From assembly GCA_030694465.1 (NCBI GenBank), contig JAUXYJ010000054.1, positions 416,712-480,711 on the forward strand: 64,000 nucleotides of DNA. The letters run 5' to 3'. The position numbers and the translations under genes are program-made. This document shows positions 1-9,043 of the stretch, in pieces; positions within the stretch are counted from its first letter, which is position 1, and the number at the start of each line of letters is the position of its first letter. The notes beneath the pieces were generated by a model that saw nothing but the letters and a program-made list of their open reading frames with translations, was not told where the DNA came from and did not search any database. The stretch comes from Deltaproteobacteria bacterium (lineage in GTDB: Bacteria > Myxococcota_A > Polyangia > Polyangiales > Ga0077539).

Positions 1-1121
1 ATGGTGTGAAAAGGCCCTCCGCCCAGCTCGCGCTCAAGCCTGCGCCCGATCGCAGCCGCTCGATCCAAGTCCGAGACCTTAATCTCGACACCCGTCGCGG
101 CGTCCCCTTGCTCGAAGAAGCGCTGCGCTTCCCAAAGGTCCACGTACACCAGCCGCGAGTCGTACTCGTCGAAGCCCGCGTTGAAGATCCCGGTGACGCG
201 AAAGTCTCTCGACCGCGGCGTGCTCCCATGCCGAACCACTGCAGCATCCGCACCCGTCAACGGCGAGATGATCCGAACGGTGTCACCCACTCGGAGCCGA
301 AGATTGCGCGCCAAAGTGACGCCGATGAGCGCACCCGGAAGCTCGTTGGATCGAGCCGCGGCCTGCACCTCTTGCTCACGAATGACCTGCCTACCGACGG
401 TTGCAAACGGGTCGATTTCTCCCGGGGTCGCTTCGCCTGCGGGACGCTCGAAGCTTGGCGTGGCGCCGGAGGGCAACAACAACGAATCACGTGGCAAATC
501 ACCAGCTTGCGGTGACTCACGAACCCGCAGAGGAGGGAGCGACGGGATGCCCATCGTCTCGATGCGGTCGTTGTCTTCTCGGCTGCCAAGGCTCCGCAGC
601 GTCTGGACCTCGGACCTCGCGCGGGTGACGTAGTCTGCAAGAGACCGCAGCTCACTGGAGCCCGAGCGATCAATGGGAGCTGCTGGCGGGGTCGCGTTGG
701 GTCGGCGCAGACCATCGATGGTTCCCTGCTCCATGTACGAGTGGAGATCGAGGACCTGACGCGACAGCACAGGGTCAATGCCTTTGACCAAAACCCCAGC
801 GATGCGCTCGCCCCGCGTGATCATCATCGGGTTGATCAAGAACGGCGACGCTCCCACCACCCCAGGGGTCGCCCTCGCGCGCTGAATGACCTCGCGATAC
901 TCAGTAAAATCCCAGCCATATTTGAGCACTAGCAAGTGCGCATTGACCCCAAGGACCTTCTCTCGAAACGCGGTCTGAAACCCCGAAGTGACCGCCAAAA
1001 CGGAGCACAAAACCGCGACGCCCAACGCAATGCCCAAGACCGCCACGGCGCCGATCACAGACACGGACTGATGACGCCGCGCACGAAGATGTCGCCATGC
1101 GACCAACCAAACAAACTGCAC
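1..1121 (-). CDS. LolC/LolE-type lipoprotein-releasing ABC permease, 3' end cut off
   Basis: An unbroken minus-strand reading frame runs from a GTG at 1121 off the left edge (about 373 residues visible). The N-terminus reads VAWRHLRARR, then a hydrophobic helix of about 24 residues, then SGFQTAFREKVLGVNAHLLV, which is the classic start of LolC/LolE/MacB-like permeases. Further on GVLVKGIDP, ELPGALIGVTLARNL, VGDTVRIISPLTG and FNAGFDEYDS match the periplasmic core domain. The family extracts lipoproteins from the inner membrane and hands them to LolA, together with the ATPase LolD. Between the GIDP and ELPGALIG blocks lies an unusually long Pro/Ser/Glu-rich insertion. Downstream TM helices and any lolD are outside the window. 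The start is uncertain; an in-frame stop lies upstream near 1182. Transcribed divergently from the next gene. Confidence 0.85.
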   Translation of the reverse strand, partial: MQFVWLVAWRHLRARRHQSVSVIGAVAVLGIALGVAVLCSVLAVTSGFQTAFREKVLGVNAHLLVLKYGWDFTEYREVIQRARATPGVVGASPFLINPMMITRGERIAGVLVKGIDPVLSRQVLDLHSYMEQGTIDGLRRPNATPPAAPIDRSGSSELRSLADYVTRARSEVQTLRSLGSREDNDRIETMGIPSLPPLRVRESPQAGDLPRDSLLLPSGATPSFERPAGEATPGEIDPFATVGRQVIREQEVQAAARSNELPGALIGVTLARNLRLRVGDTVRIISPLTGADAAVVRHGSTPRSRDFRVTGIFNAGFDEYDSRLVYVDLWEAQRFFEQGDAATGVEIKVSDLDRAAAIGRRLERELGGGPFHT

Positions 1122-1248
1122 AGGGTCACCGTACCCCAGCCACAACCAAGTTGCAGGCGCCGAAAACAGCCGCCGAGGCGATCGCCAAATCGTCGCACCC
1201 GCGCGTCAGCACGGGGTGACTAGGCAGACCATGCTAGAGTCTTCTTCT

Positions 1249-2862
1249 ATGCTTAAAAGCCGCCCTCTCGCGGCATTGTTGGCGCTCGCGTGTGCAGCCT
1301 GTGGACCGGTGACCTACCGAAGTCCTCTAGACGCATCCACGGATGCTCCTTCGGTCCCTGTCCGCGTTCTCACGTTTGACCAACAAGCCCCCTTGCAGAT
1401 GCAGCCAGGAGACCGCGCCCTGATCGTGGTCAGCGTCCGCAGCGCAGCGTCGGGTCAACCCGACCCCGAGGCCTCGGTGCGCTTCTCGTTGCTGGGCCAG
1501 TCTGAAGACGCCACGCTGAGCAGCACACGCGCGACGTCCACCCTCCAATCCGACGGAACCGCCACGGCGAGCGTCACGCTGGTCGCGCCGAGTCTCAGCG
1601 CCGAGTTTATTGTCCGTGCTCAAACCGACGACAACGCCGTGGTGACCCGCTCGGTGACCGTGAGCGACCGTGGGTATGGCAGCATCGTGGCGCGCCCGAG
1701 GTACAACGGAGTCCGAGGCGCGTCGTCGTTTGCGATCCAAGTCTTTCGCGGGGGACGCTGTGAAGCGATCACAGGCAACGCGCCGCTGCGCACGATGACG
1801 ATCGCCGTTCAAGCTGGCGCAAGTGCCCGTTTTGACTCGCTAATTGCCAACTCAGCTTACACCGTCGTCGTAGAGGCGCTGGGACCCAGCGGTGTCGCAG
1901 TCGGACGTGGCTGCGTCGAGCAAAGCAACGTGCAACAAGACACCACGGTCGATGTCCCAGTGAACGTCGTCGATCTCCCGCTGAACTTCGCGGGCAGTTA
2001 CCGTCTGACCGCGCGACTTAGCCTTGACGCAATCGCTGGCTCTGCCGAAGCCCTCTGGCTTGAAGCAGCGATCTCTCCTGCGTCAGAAATCGCTGACCTT
2101 TTGCAGTCCATCGCGACCGACGTCGAACGCACTTCGGGTGCCACCGCGAGGGCAAGCTTCGAGGCACAAGCCCCCATGATCGCGACGAGACTCGAGACCT
2201 CCCTTCGAGCCCGAAACTCTCTGCCCTCGCAGACCCTCGCGCGCTGGGCTCGCACGATCGGTGCCTCTTTTCGCTCGAGCACCTGGGAGGTGCTTTTTGC
2301 CTCACAAATCGTCAACGATCGCCCCTCGCTTCGCATCGAATCGTCTGCCATCACGCTCGATCCGCAGACCCCCGCGATCGAAGGCGATGATCTCACCCGA
2401 CCGATTGCACCAAGCGGCTCTGCCCGCGCGGTGATCGAAAGCGGCGACCGCGCGACGCTGATCTTCGAAAACGCTGCGCTGCCGCTCTCACTGATCGCAA
2501 CCACCGCGAGAGACGCGCAGCTCGCGCGGCTGAGTCACACGTCGACCGAGGCGCTGTTGCTCGATGAGCTCCGTTGCGACCTTGTCGCCAGCGAGACTCG
2601 CTCGGTGACGGCTCGGTGTGACAACACCTGTATCGTTGAAGCATGCACTCGCCAAGCTCGCCGATGGTCCGCGCGGTTTGATCGGGCGCTCGGAGAGAGC
2701 GTCGAATCACTCAACGTCGTCACGGCCAGTGCGCGAGGGCCTGCGTCCGGGGTCTTGGGGTCGACGACTGTGCAGTCCATTGGGCCGGTGCGGATGAGCG
2801 GGGCGTTTGTTGACGACCCGTCTCGGGTGCTCGAAGCGACCGCGACGATCTCTCGTCGATAG
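1249..2862 (+). CDS. Ig-like-domain lipoprotein of unknown function
   Basis: 537 residues from the ATG at 1249; an upstream in-frame ATG at 1216 would add 11 residues ahead of the signal and is less likely. The N-terminus is a lipoprotein signal (LLALACAACG), with Cys15 the best lipidation site. Residues about 35-140 read like a bacterial Ig-like fold (beta-rich, ending in an ATASVTLVAP-type strand). The middle contains a second beta-sandwich-like section, and the C-terminal half has no family I recognise. It probably sits in the outer membrane facing the periplasm. Divergent from the Lol permease across a 127-bp gap, so the two may share a control region. Function unknown. Confidence 0.8.
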   Translation: MLKSRPLAALLALACAACGPVTYRSPLDASTDAPSVPVRVLTFDQQAPLQMQPGDRALIVVSVRSAASGQPDPEASVRFSLLGQSEDATLSSTRATSTLQSDGTATASVTLVAPSLSAEFIVRAQTDDNAVVTRSVTVSDRGYGSIVARPRYNGVRGASSFAIQVFRGGRCEAITGNAPLRTMTIAVQAGASARFDSLIANSAYTVVVEALGPSGVAVGRGCVEQSNVQQDTTVDVPVNVVDLPLNFAGSYRLTARLSLDAIAGSAEALWLEAAISPASEIADLLQSIATDVERTSGATARASFEAQAPMIATRLETSLRARNSLPSQTLARWARTIGASFRSSTWEVLFASQIVNDRPSLRIESSAITLDPQTPAIEGDDLTRPIAPSGSARAVIESGDRATLIFENAALPLSLIATTARDAQLARLSHTSTEALLLDELRCDLVASETRSVTARCDNTCIVEACTRQARRWSARFDRALGESVESLNVVTASARGPASGVLGSTTVQSIGPVRMSGAFVDDPSRVLEATATISRR

Positions 2863-2903
2863 CCCGTTTTCTCGGTTGATTGACACGGTTGTAGGGAGCT
2901 CTT

Positions 2904-3386
2904 GTGATCAACGCACAGACACTCCGGACGCTCAGCGCGCTCGCCGAGAGCTACGAGCGAGAGCGCGATCACGCAGCAGAGACGCTGGCAGAATGCCGCC
3001 GTGTGTCCTTGCGCCGACAGCAAGAGCTCTCACACGCCCAGACCACACTCACGCGCACTCAGAGTGACCTCCAGCACGCCACAGAGGCTCGTCGGGCGCT
3101 CGCGACGAAGGTCACCGATGCCGTTGAACTCCAGTGGGCGCACCAACACCGCTTGCGCCTGCAGGACCTCTGCAATGCGGCGATCGCTGACGTCGAGGCT
3201 GCACTGCGAGCGCACGACGAGGCGCGACGTCACGCTGACAATGCCTTCAACCAGCTCGCGCTCGTAGAGGCCAAGATCAAGGCTGTGGTCTCACGACGCG
3301 AGCGGCTGGTCGCAGAAGACGCTCGCAAGGTCGCCGAGCGCGAGGACGAAGAAGCCAGCGAGCGCGCCGCGAGGCGCAAGCACTAG
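2904..3386 (+). CDS. FliJ/YscO-like coiled-coil protein
   Basis: 160 residues starting with GTG at 2904, preceded by a good ribosome site (TAGGGAG). Nearly the whole protein is predicted coiled coil, with long Glu/Arg/Ala/Gln heptads and a highly charged C-terminus ending ERAARRKH. Length and composition resemble the FliJ/YscO stalk proteins of flagellar and type III export machines, which stimulate the export ATPase. No export genes lie nearby, however, and coiled coils converge easily. The 41-bp gap to the upstream lipoprotein gene would allow co-transcription. I regard it as a real gene with an undetermined role. Confidence 0.7.
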   Translation: MINAQTLRTLSALAESYERERDHAAETLAECRRVSLRRQQELSHAQTTLTRTQSDLQHATEARRALATKVTDAVELQWAHQHRLRLQDLCNAAIADVEAALRAHDEARRHADNAFNQLALVEAKIKAVVSRRERLVAEDARKVAEREDEEASERAARRKH

Positions 3387-3926
3387 GACGTTCGTGTCGT
3401 GGTTTGAGCGAAATTGCGTGGACTGAAGTCTCAGAACACCCCAGCGGGATAACCCCTTGGTAACTGTTACGGATTTTGCAGAACGTTCACCCGGCTCGCG
3501 CGTCTAACAAAAGTTGCTGCGGCGTTGAAACAGTCTGGGTCCCATGTGCGTTGGACCTTACTGCGCCCCCCGAAGCCAAGACTCACGAGTCATGAGGGGT
3601 TTACAGCACCACGACCGGACCCCATGTTGATGAATCGTCCGGTGTTTTCAGCGCCCAGCCGTTCGCGGCGCGCGCCGTGCAGATGAGTCTCACGCTGCCC
3701 TAGTGAATGTCACAGCGCGGCAACCACCCAATCGAGGTCACCCACCGTGCCGATCCAAGGGAACCGCTCCGCGTCTCGCTCCGTAAAGAAAGCCGCACGT
3801 CCGGCGACTGCAAGCGCAAACCGTAGCCGTGCAGCCAACGAAACACCTCGAATTTCTGCTCGCGCCCGCGGCGCTCGAGTTCAACCACACAGTGACTCTT
3901 CGGAGTCACGCGAAGGAGAGAAGAAC
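3387..3926. other. 540-bp gene-free leader upstream of the sigma factor gene
   Basis: No convincing gene is visible. The last 180 bases (3747-3926) are open in frame with the sigma factor gene from a GTG at 3747 and would encode a Ser/Arg/Ala-rich basic tail. The strong ribosome site just before 3927 argues that this is untranslated leader. A small perfect inverted repeat (GTAACTGTTAC) sits at 3460-3470. Confidence 0.5.
3460..3470. promoter_or_regulatory. 11-bp palindrome in sigma factor leader
   Basis: GTAAC-T-GTTAC is a perfect inverted repeat about 455 bases before the sigma factor start. It could be an operator half-palindrome or chance; no matching copy was seen elsewhere in the window. 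Confidence 0.2.
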
Positions 3927-5258
3927 ATGGTTCAGCGCAATCAGGCCCGTGCCGTTGTCAACACCGAAGAGCCCGAGCAGGCCGCAACCCCCTCGCAAGA
4001 AGTGGATTCTGAGCCCAGTGATGCCGAGCTGCTCGAGCTCGACGCTAAGCCCATTCAGCCCGATGTGGCACCCGAGGGCATGTTGGCTCGGTATTTCCGG
4101 GACATGTCGGGTCACTGCATCATGACCCCGCTAGAAGAAGCTGCCGCAGCCAAGGACTTCTACGACAGCGAAGTGGATCGTTGGCGAGCCCTTTTGGCGT
4201 GGCCTCCCATGCTCCCCGTCGTCGAGCGCACGGTGCTCTCTGAGATGGCTTCGGCCAACGTAGAGCACGAGCTCCCCGAGTTCGCGAAGCTCACCAAGCT
4301 GCTGAAAGAGTACCGAAAGAACCGCTCGAAGCTCGCAAGCGCTTCGGCATCGAAGTGGGCCGAAAATGTCGGCACCCTCGCGCCCAAGTTGCGTGAGCTC
4401 GACGCTGATCGTCTGTTTGTCGAGGCCATGGACCTCGAGATCGAGCGCATCGCGCGCGGACCGGACGAAGACGAGCCAGGCGAGGAGCCTGGATTTCAGC
4501 TCTCGAGCGGCTTCATGCGCTATCTAGAGGGAGTTGTCTCTGCACGCGACCGCGTTTTTCGTGGAAAAAACCGCTTTGTTGCAGCCAACCTCCGCCTCGT
4601 GGTCTCTATCGCACGTCGCTACAACCGCGGGCGCATGGCGCTGATCGACCTTATCCAAGAGGGCAACATCGGCCTCATCAAGGCCGTCGAGCGCTTTGAT
4701 CACAACCGTGGCTATCGCTTCAGCACGTACGCGAGCTGGTGGATTCGCCACGCCATCTCGCGCGCGCTTGCCGACAAAGGCCGCGCCGTTCGCATCCCGG
4801 TCCACATGCTCGACACGTACAACCGCGTGCAGCGTGCAGCGCACCAGATTAACTCCAAGACGGGTCGCGACGCGACCATGGTGGAGCTGTCCGCAGAGAC
4901 CGGGCTCACCATCGAGAAGCTGGAGCGCATCCAGCGAGACTGGGCCGAGACGCCGTTCTCGCTCGACAAGCCCGTGAACGACGAAGACGGACGCAAGTTC
5001 GTCGACCTCCTCCAAGATGACTCACAACCGAGTCCCTTCGATGTCGTCGCGACCAATGGCTGGAACAGCGACCTGCGCAAAATGCTCGACACCTTGACCC
5101 CGATGGAGTCGCGGATTCTTCGCTGGCGCTTCGGGCTCGACGACGAAGAAGAGCTCACGCTCAAAGAGATCGGCGACAAGTACAACTTGTCACGTGAGCG
5201 CATTCGCCAACTGCAAGAGCAAGCATTGGACAAGATCCGGAAGCAGATTCGCGTGTGA
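3927..5258 (+). CDS. RNA polymerase sigma-70 factor, RpoD/SigA-like
   Basis: 443 residues from the ATG at 3927, chosen because AAGGAGAG lies seven bases upstream. Region 1.2 is at about 46-80, a charged non-conserved spacer at about 90-195, region 2 at about 210-285 (core binding DLIQEGNIGLIKAVERFD; -10 recognition around YASWWIRHAI), region 3 at about 290-345, and region 4 at about 380-440 with the helix-turn-helix LSRERIRQLQ. No acidic region 1.1 is seen, so this may be a group 2 (alternative primary-like) factor rather than the main housekeeping one. The RpoH-specific box is not obvious. It stands alone after a long leader. Confidence 0.93.
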   Translation: MVQRNQARAVVNTEEPEQAATPSQEVDSEPSDAELLELDAKPIQPDVAPEGMLARYFRDMSGHCIMTPLEEAAAAKDFYDSEVDRWRALLAWPPMLPVVERTVLSEMASANVEHELPEFAKLTKLLKEYRKNRSKLASASASKWAENVGTLAPKLRELDADRLFVEAMDLEIERIARGPDEDEPGEEPGFQLSSGFMRYLEGVVSARDRVFRGKNRFVAANLRLVVSIARRYNRGRMALIDLIQEGNIGLIKAVERFDHNRGYRFSTYASWWIRHAISRALADKGRAVRIPVHMLDTYNRVQRAAHQINSKTGRDATMVELSAETGLTIEKLERIQRDWAETPFSLDKPVNDEDGRKFVDLLQDDSQPSPFDVVATNGWNSDLRKMLDTLTPMESRILRWRFGLDDEEELTLKEIGDKYNLSRERIRQLQEQALDKIRKQIRV

Positions 5259-5313
5259 CATAGTATGTCACTGCGGCGTTAGACTCTTGGGATTTCATGG
5301 TTAGAATAGGTTC

Positions 5314-6081
5314 ATGAAGAACCGACTCGGACGACTTCTCAAGGTGCTCGAGTGGTACCCCCGCAGTGGGGCGCCCGACATCGATGCCATCGCGCTGCAA
5401 CTTGGCTCTACCCCCGCGACCATTCGTCGCGACCTTCGCGATCTTCGCGAAGCAGGGGCGTTTGACCCTGGGGCTTCGAACACAAGCCCCGAACCTCGGG
5501 CGCTCACTCCGGAGGAGCCTTTACAGCGTGAGCTTCCGCTTGCGTTGCCTCATGTGTTGCCCGCAAACGACGACTCACAGATCTCATTCGAGCAAGCGTT
5601 GTCGGCCGATGAGCTCCTCGCGATGTATGTCGGCGCGAGGTTCTTGGCGGCGCAAGGGGACCACGCGCTGGGTGATCGAGCGCACCTCGTGCTGCAACAC
5701 ATCGAGCGGCTCGCGACGCCAGAACTCGTAGAGAAAATGGCGATCCTCGACACGCGGTTTCGCTTTGGTCCGCGCAACACGGAGCGTCGAATCCGCAGCG
5801 CAGTCGCGCAAGCGATCACCGAGCGGCGCACCCTCGAGATCATGTACCGCGGCGAGCGAGACAAGACCGAACGCAAGCGCTTGGTCGAACCCACGGCGCA
5901 GTTCTTTATCCACGACCGATGGAGCTTCTATGCGTTTGACCTTGAGCTGGGCGAGACCCGCCAGTTTCGACATGAGCGCTGCAGCGACGCGCAGGTGACA
6001 GAGCAGCCCTTTCGCCACCGACACGATGGGGAGCTGGGCGGATTTGTTGCACAACGCCGCCGCTCTGGCTCGCGGCACTGA
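5314..6081 (+). CDS. WYL-domain transcriptional regulator, short form
   Basis: 255 residues. An N-terminal winged-helix of the DeoR/HTH_11 type (about 1-50, with STPATIRRDLRDLREAG as the recognition region), a linker, then a WYL domain at about 160-235 (RRTLEIMYRG, WSFYAFDLELGETRQFRHER). WYL domains bind nucleotide-like or nucleic acid ligands and modulate the DNA-binding part. The usual C-terminal WCX extension is missing: the protein ends 22 residues after the WYL core in an Arg-rich tail. The reading frame is otherwise clean. It lies 55 bp after the sigma factor gene and 60 bp before a solute-binding protein gene that it might control. Confidence 0.82.
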   Translation: MKNRLGRLLKVLEWYPRSGAPDIDAIALQLGSTPATIRRDLRDLREAGAFDPGASNTSPEPRALTPEEPLQRELPLALPHVLPANDDSQISFEQALSADELLAMYVGARFLAAQGDHALGDRAHLVLQHIERLATPELVEKMAILDTRFRFGPRNTERRIRSAVAQAITERRTLEIMYRGERDKTERKRLVEPTAQFFIHDRWSFYAFDLELGETRQFRHERCSDAQVTEQPFRHRHDGELGGFVAQRRRSGSRH

Positions 6082-6141
6082 GCGCGAGATCGCGCATCGA
6101 ATCATCGCTTCACGCGCGGAGCTCTGGCATGGTCGCCCGTC

Positions 6142-7710
6142 ATGGTGGTCCCCGTGGATGGGTTCGGTCGCGATACACGGTTCTCTCGGCGGGTTGGGCT
6201 CTCTTTTGCCACAGCGGCAGCGATCAGCTGTGGCCGTCAACTGCGCGACGAGCGCGAGCTCACGACGCTGGTCCAGAGCGAACCGTCGCATCTAGATCCA
6301 CGGTTTCCGACAGACGCGCTGAGCGCTTATCTGTCACGGCTGGTCTATCGCTCGCTCGTGGATGTTGACCCTCACACGCTGGCGTACCGCAACAGCTTAG
6401 CGGCCTCAGTGCGGATGATCGACCCGCTGAACACTCACGTGACGATCCGTGATGACGTGCAATTTCACGACGGATCTCGGCTTACGGCCGACGACGTAAC
6501 AGCGACGTACAGGGGGCTGATGGACCCTCAGGTTGGATCCCCTGTTCGATCGATCACTGCGATGATCCTCGCATCCGTGCGCACGATCGACGCGAGGACC
6601 GTCGCGTTTGAGCTTCGTGAACCGTCTGGAATTTTGCCGCTTGTGATGGCGCAGCCCATCGTCAAAGCGACTGACGCGCAGCGACGCGAGATCGTCGCTG
6701 AGCCCGGAAACGAGCGCGCCTTTGTGGGTACAGGCCCCATGCGCGTCGCATCCCTTGAGCGCAACGCGTGGCGATTCACCCGCGCGATTGCTCGGCCACA
6801 TAGCGCACAATCTCTGCGATTTCTCACGGTCAAAGACGCCAACACCATGGCGCTTCGGTTGCTTCATCAGCGCGCAGACGTCGCCGAAATCAAGCCTGAG
6901 CTGTTTCCGCTGTTTCGAGACCGGCCCGGTTTTACCTTCGCGCGGGCGAGGGGAGTGGCGTGCGTCTATCTCCCGATGCGCAACGACCATCGGCGCTTGT
7001 CCCAGCTAATCGTGCGGCAAGCCATCGCGCACGCGATCGACCGCGAGGCGCTGGTGCGCGGAAAGTTCGGTGGGCTCGCGACGCCCGCCACCGGGATTCT
7101 CCCGCCGTGGCACTGGGCCTACGAAGGCGACGTCCAGAAGTACGCGTATGACCCTTCGCGGGCGCGCGCGATGCTCGACCAGGCCTGGCCAGCAGGTGAG
7201 CGCCGTCGAGAATCACTGATTTTTCGCTGCTCCAACCAGCGCTTCACGGTGACCACCGCGTCCGCGATCACAGAGATGCTTCGTGCCGTCGGGCTCTCCG
7301 TAGAGCTACGACCCAGCGAGCTTTCGGTGCTGCTCGCAGATCTCCGCGCGGGGCGCTTTGACCTCTCGATGATGCAGGCACCCGACGTCGCCGAGCCGCA
7401 CATCTTGTGGACACTCTTTGCGACGGCGGCCCAGCCCACTCCTAGCGCACCACGCGCGGGGCTCAACCGCTGGCGCTTCTCAGACGCGGCTCTTGATCGC
7501 GCGGTCGTGGCAGGTTCACGCGCGCAAGAGCGTGCCGAACGGGCGGGGTTCTATGCGACCGCGCAGCGCGTTTTAGCTGAGCGATTGCCTGTGATTCCGC
7601 TCTGGCACCCTGATGTGATCTTTGTCGGAGCCCCACGCGTGCAGGGTTTGGTCACCCGCGGCGACGCACGCTTCGATCCGCTGCTCGACGTAAACCTCCG
7701 CGGGCTGTGA
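6142..7710 (+). CDS. Peptide/nickel-type ABC transporter solute-binding lipoprotein
   Basis: 522 residues of the DppA/OppA family (SBP_bac_5). The N-terminus carries a hydrophobic segment ending AAISCGRQ, so it is probably a lipoprotein. Family features are clear: SEPSHLDPRF and LVYRSLVDVDP near the N-terminus, DDVQFHDGSRLTADDV (the signature region) at about 105, ARGVACVYLPMRN and IVRQAIAHAIDREALV in the middle, and LAERLPVIPLWHPDVIFV near the end. It would bind peptides or similar ligands in the periplasm. No permease or ATPase genes adjoin, so it is an orphan binding protein. A GTG at 6154 is an alternative start. Confidence 0.88.
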   Translation: MVVPVDGFGRDTRFSRRVGLSFATAAAISCGRQLRDERELTTLVQSEPSHLDPRFPTDALSAYLSRLVYRSLVDVDPHTLAYRNSLAASVRMIDPLNTHVTIRDDVQFHDGSRLTADDVTATYRGLMDPQVGSPVRSITAMILASVRTIDARTVAFELREPSGILPLVMAQPIVKATDAQRREIVAEPGNERAFVGTGPMRVASLERNAWRFTRAIARPHSAQSLRFLTVKDANTMALRLLHQRADVAEIKPELFPLFRDRPGFTFARARGVACVYLPMRNDHRRLSQLIVRQAIAHAIDREALVRGKFGGLATPATGILPPWHWAYEGDVQKYAYDPSRARAMLDQAWPAGERRRESLIFRCSNQRFTVTTASAITEMLRAVGLSVELRPSELSVLLADLRAGRFDLSMMQAPDVAEPHILWTLFATAAQPTPSAPRAGLNRWRFSDAALDRAVVAGSRAQERAERAGFYATAQRVLAERLPVIPLWHPDVIFVGAPRVQGLVTRGDARFDPLLDVNLRGL

Positions 7711-7741
7711 GCCGTCCAGCCACTGGTGGCGGGCCCAAGTC

Positions 7742-9025
7742 TCAGGCGCTTTTCGTGGGCTTTCGCGCTTGCCACGCGATGTCGCGTCTGTGATGCGAGC
7801 CTGCGATCCCGAGCACATCGACGGCCGAATAAGCACGCGAGAGCGCGGTCTCGAGCGAATCGCCCCGGCCAGTCACAGCCAACACGCGTCCACCGTGGGT
7901 CACGACGCGTCCATCTTCGCGACGGCGAGTTCCGGCGTGAAGCACCGAGGTCTCAGGCATCCGCGCGGCCTCTTCAAGGCCCTCGATGGCGACACCCACC
8001 TTGGGGGCCTCGGGGTAGCCCTCCGACGCGATCACGACCGCGACAGCGCTGCCAGAGAGGGTCAATGGCGGCACGTCGCACAGGGTCTGCGTCGCGACGG
8101 CCCAGAGCGTCTGCGCGAGGTCTCCTTCCATCCTCGCGCACAGCACCGCGCACTCGGGATCGCCGAAGCGCACGTTGTATTCGAGCACCTTCGCTTGGCC
8201 CTCGTGAATCATCACTCCGATGAAGAGCACTCCTCGAAAATCAATGCCGTCTAGCTTGAGGCCGGCGATCGAGGGATCGACAATTTGCGTGTGAATTTGC
8301 TGCTGCAAAGAGGGATCAAGCCAAGGCACTGGAGCGTAGGCGCCCATGCCTCCGGTGTTGGGACCGAGGTCTTGGTCGTAGGCGCGCTTGTGATCTTGCG
8401 CGAACCCGAGCGAGCGCGCGGTGACGCCATCAAAGAGCACATGCAACGAGAGCTCTGGGCCCACGAGGGTGTCTTCGATCACGACGCGTGCGCCTGCGTC
8501 GCCAAAGGCTCTGCGACAGAGCATCGCGTCAAGCGCATCGAGGGCTTGCTCTGGGGTCTTTGCGACCACGACGCCCTTGCCCGCGGCGAGGCCATCGGCC
8601 TTGATTACACACGGACGCTGGGCCTCTTGGACGAAGCTAGCCGCGGGCTCGTACTGCTCAAACACCTGAAAATTTGCAGTCGGAATGCCATGGCGTACCA
8701 TAAATTCTTTTGCAAAGCGCTTAGAGCCCTCAAGGTGCGCTGCGGCCTGGCCGGGGCCAAAGGTCGCGATCCCTTCCGCACGGAGAGCGTCTGCGAGACC
8801 TGCACACAGGGGTGCCTCGGGGCCCACGACGACGAGCTCAACGCGGAGCGCGAGGGCGTGTTCGACGAGGGCAGGGATGTCGGTCGAGGCGACCGCGAGG
8901 TTGGTCGCGACGGACTCGGTTCCGACGTTTCCCGGGGCGCAGAAGAGCTCGTTTGAGCTGTCTTTTGACAGGCGAAGTGCGAGCGCATGTTCTCGCGCAC
9001 CCGAACCAACAATCAAGATACGCAT
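7742..9025 (-). CDS. purD: Phosphoribosylamine-glycine ligase (GAR synthetase)
   Basis: 427 residues, full length for PurD. It joins 5-phosphoribosylamine and glycine using ATP, the second step of de novo purine synthesis. The N-domain begins MRILIVGSGAREHALA; the ATP-grasp part shows PCVIKADGLAAGKGVVVAK, VVIEDTLVGPELSLHVLFDG and GPNTGGMGAYAPVP; the C-domain has EYNVRFGDPECAVL. It follows purH by 18 bases on the same strand and is surely co-transcribed with it. It is convergent with the solute-binding protein gene. Confidence 0.97.
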   Translation of the reverse strand: MRILIVGSGAREHALALRLSKDSSNELFCAPGNVGTESVATNLAVASTDIPALVEHALALRVELVVVGPEAPLCAGLADALRAEGIATFGPGQAAAHLEGSKRFAKEFMVRHGIPTANFQVFEQYEPAASFVQEAQRPCVIKADGLAAGKGVVVAKTPEQALDALDAMLCRRAFGDAGARVVIEDTLVGPELSLHVLFDGVTARSLGFAQDHKRAYDQDLGPNTGGMGAYAPVPWLDPSLQQQIHTQIVDPSIAGLKLDGIDFRGVLFIGVMIHEGQAKVLEYNVRFGDPECAVLCARMEGDLAQTLWAVATQTLCDVPPLTLSGSAVAVVIASEGYPEAPKVGVAIEGLEEAARMPETSVLHAGTRRREDGRVVTHGGRVLAVTGRGDSLETALSRAYSAVDVLGIAGSHHRRDIAWQARKPTKSA

Positions 9026-9043
9026 AGGGAATCTCTTGAGCGC

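Noticed and set aside
257..778. Minus-strand open frame overlapping the Lol permease
   Set aside because: A shadow in another frame of the permease gene; Arg/Ser-rich translation with no family pattern.
3747..3926. In-frame upstream extension of the sigma factor
   Set aside because: Open in frame but low complexity and basic, and a strong ribosome site directly precedes the ATG at 3927.
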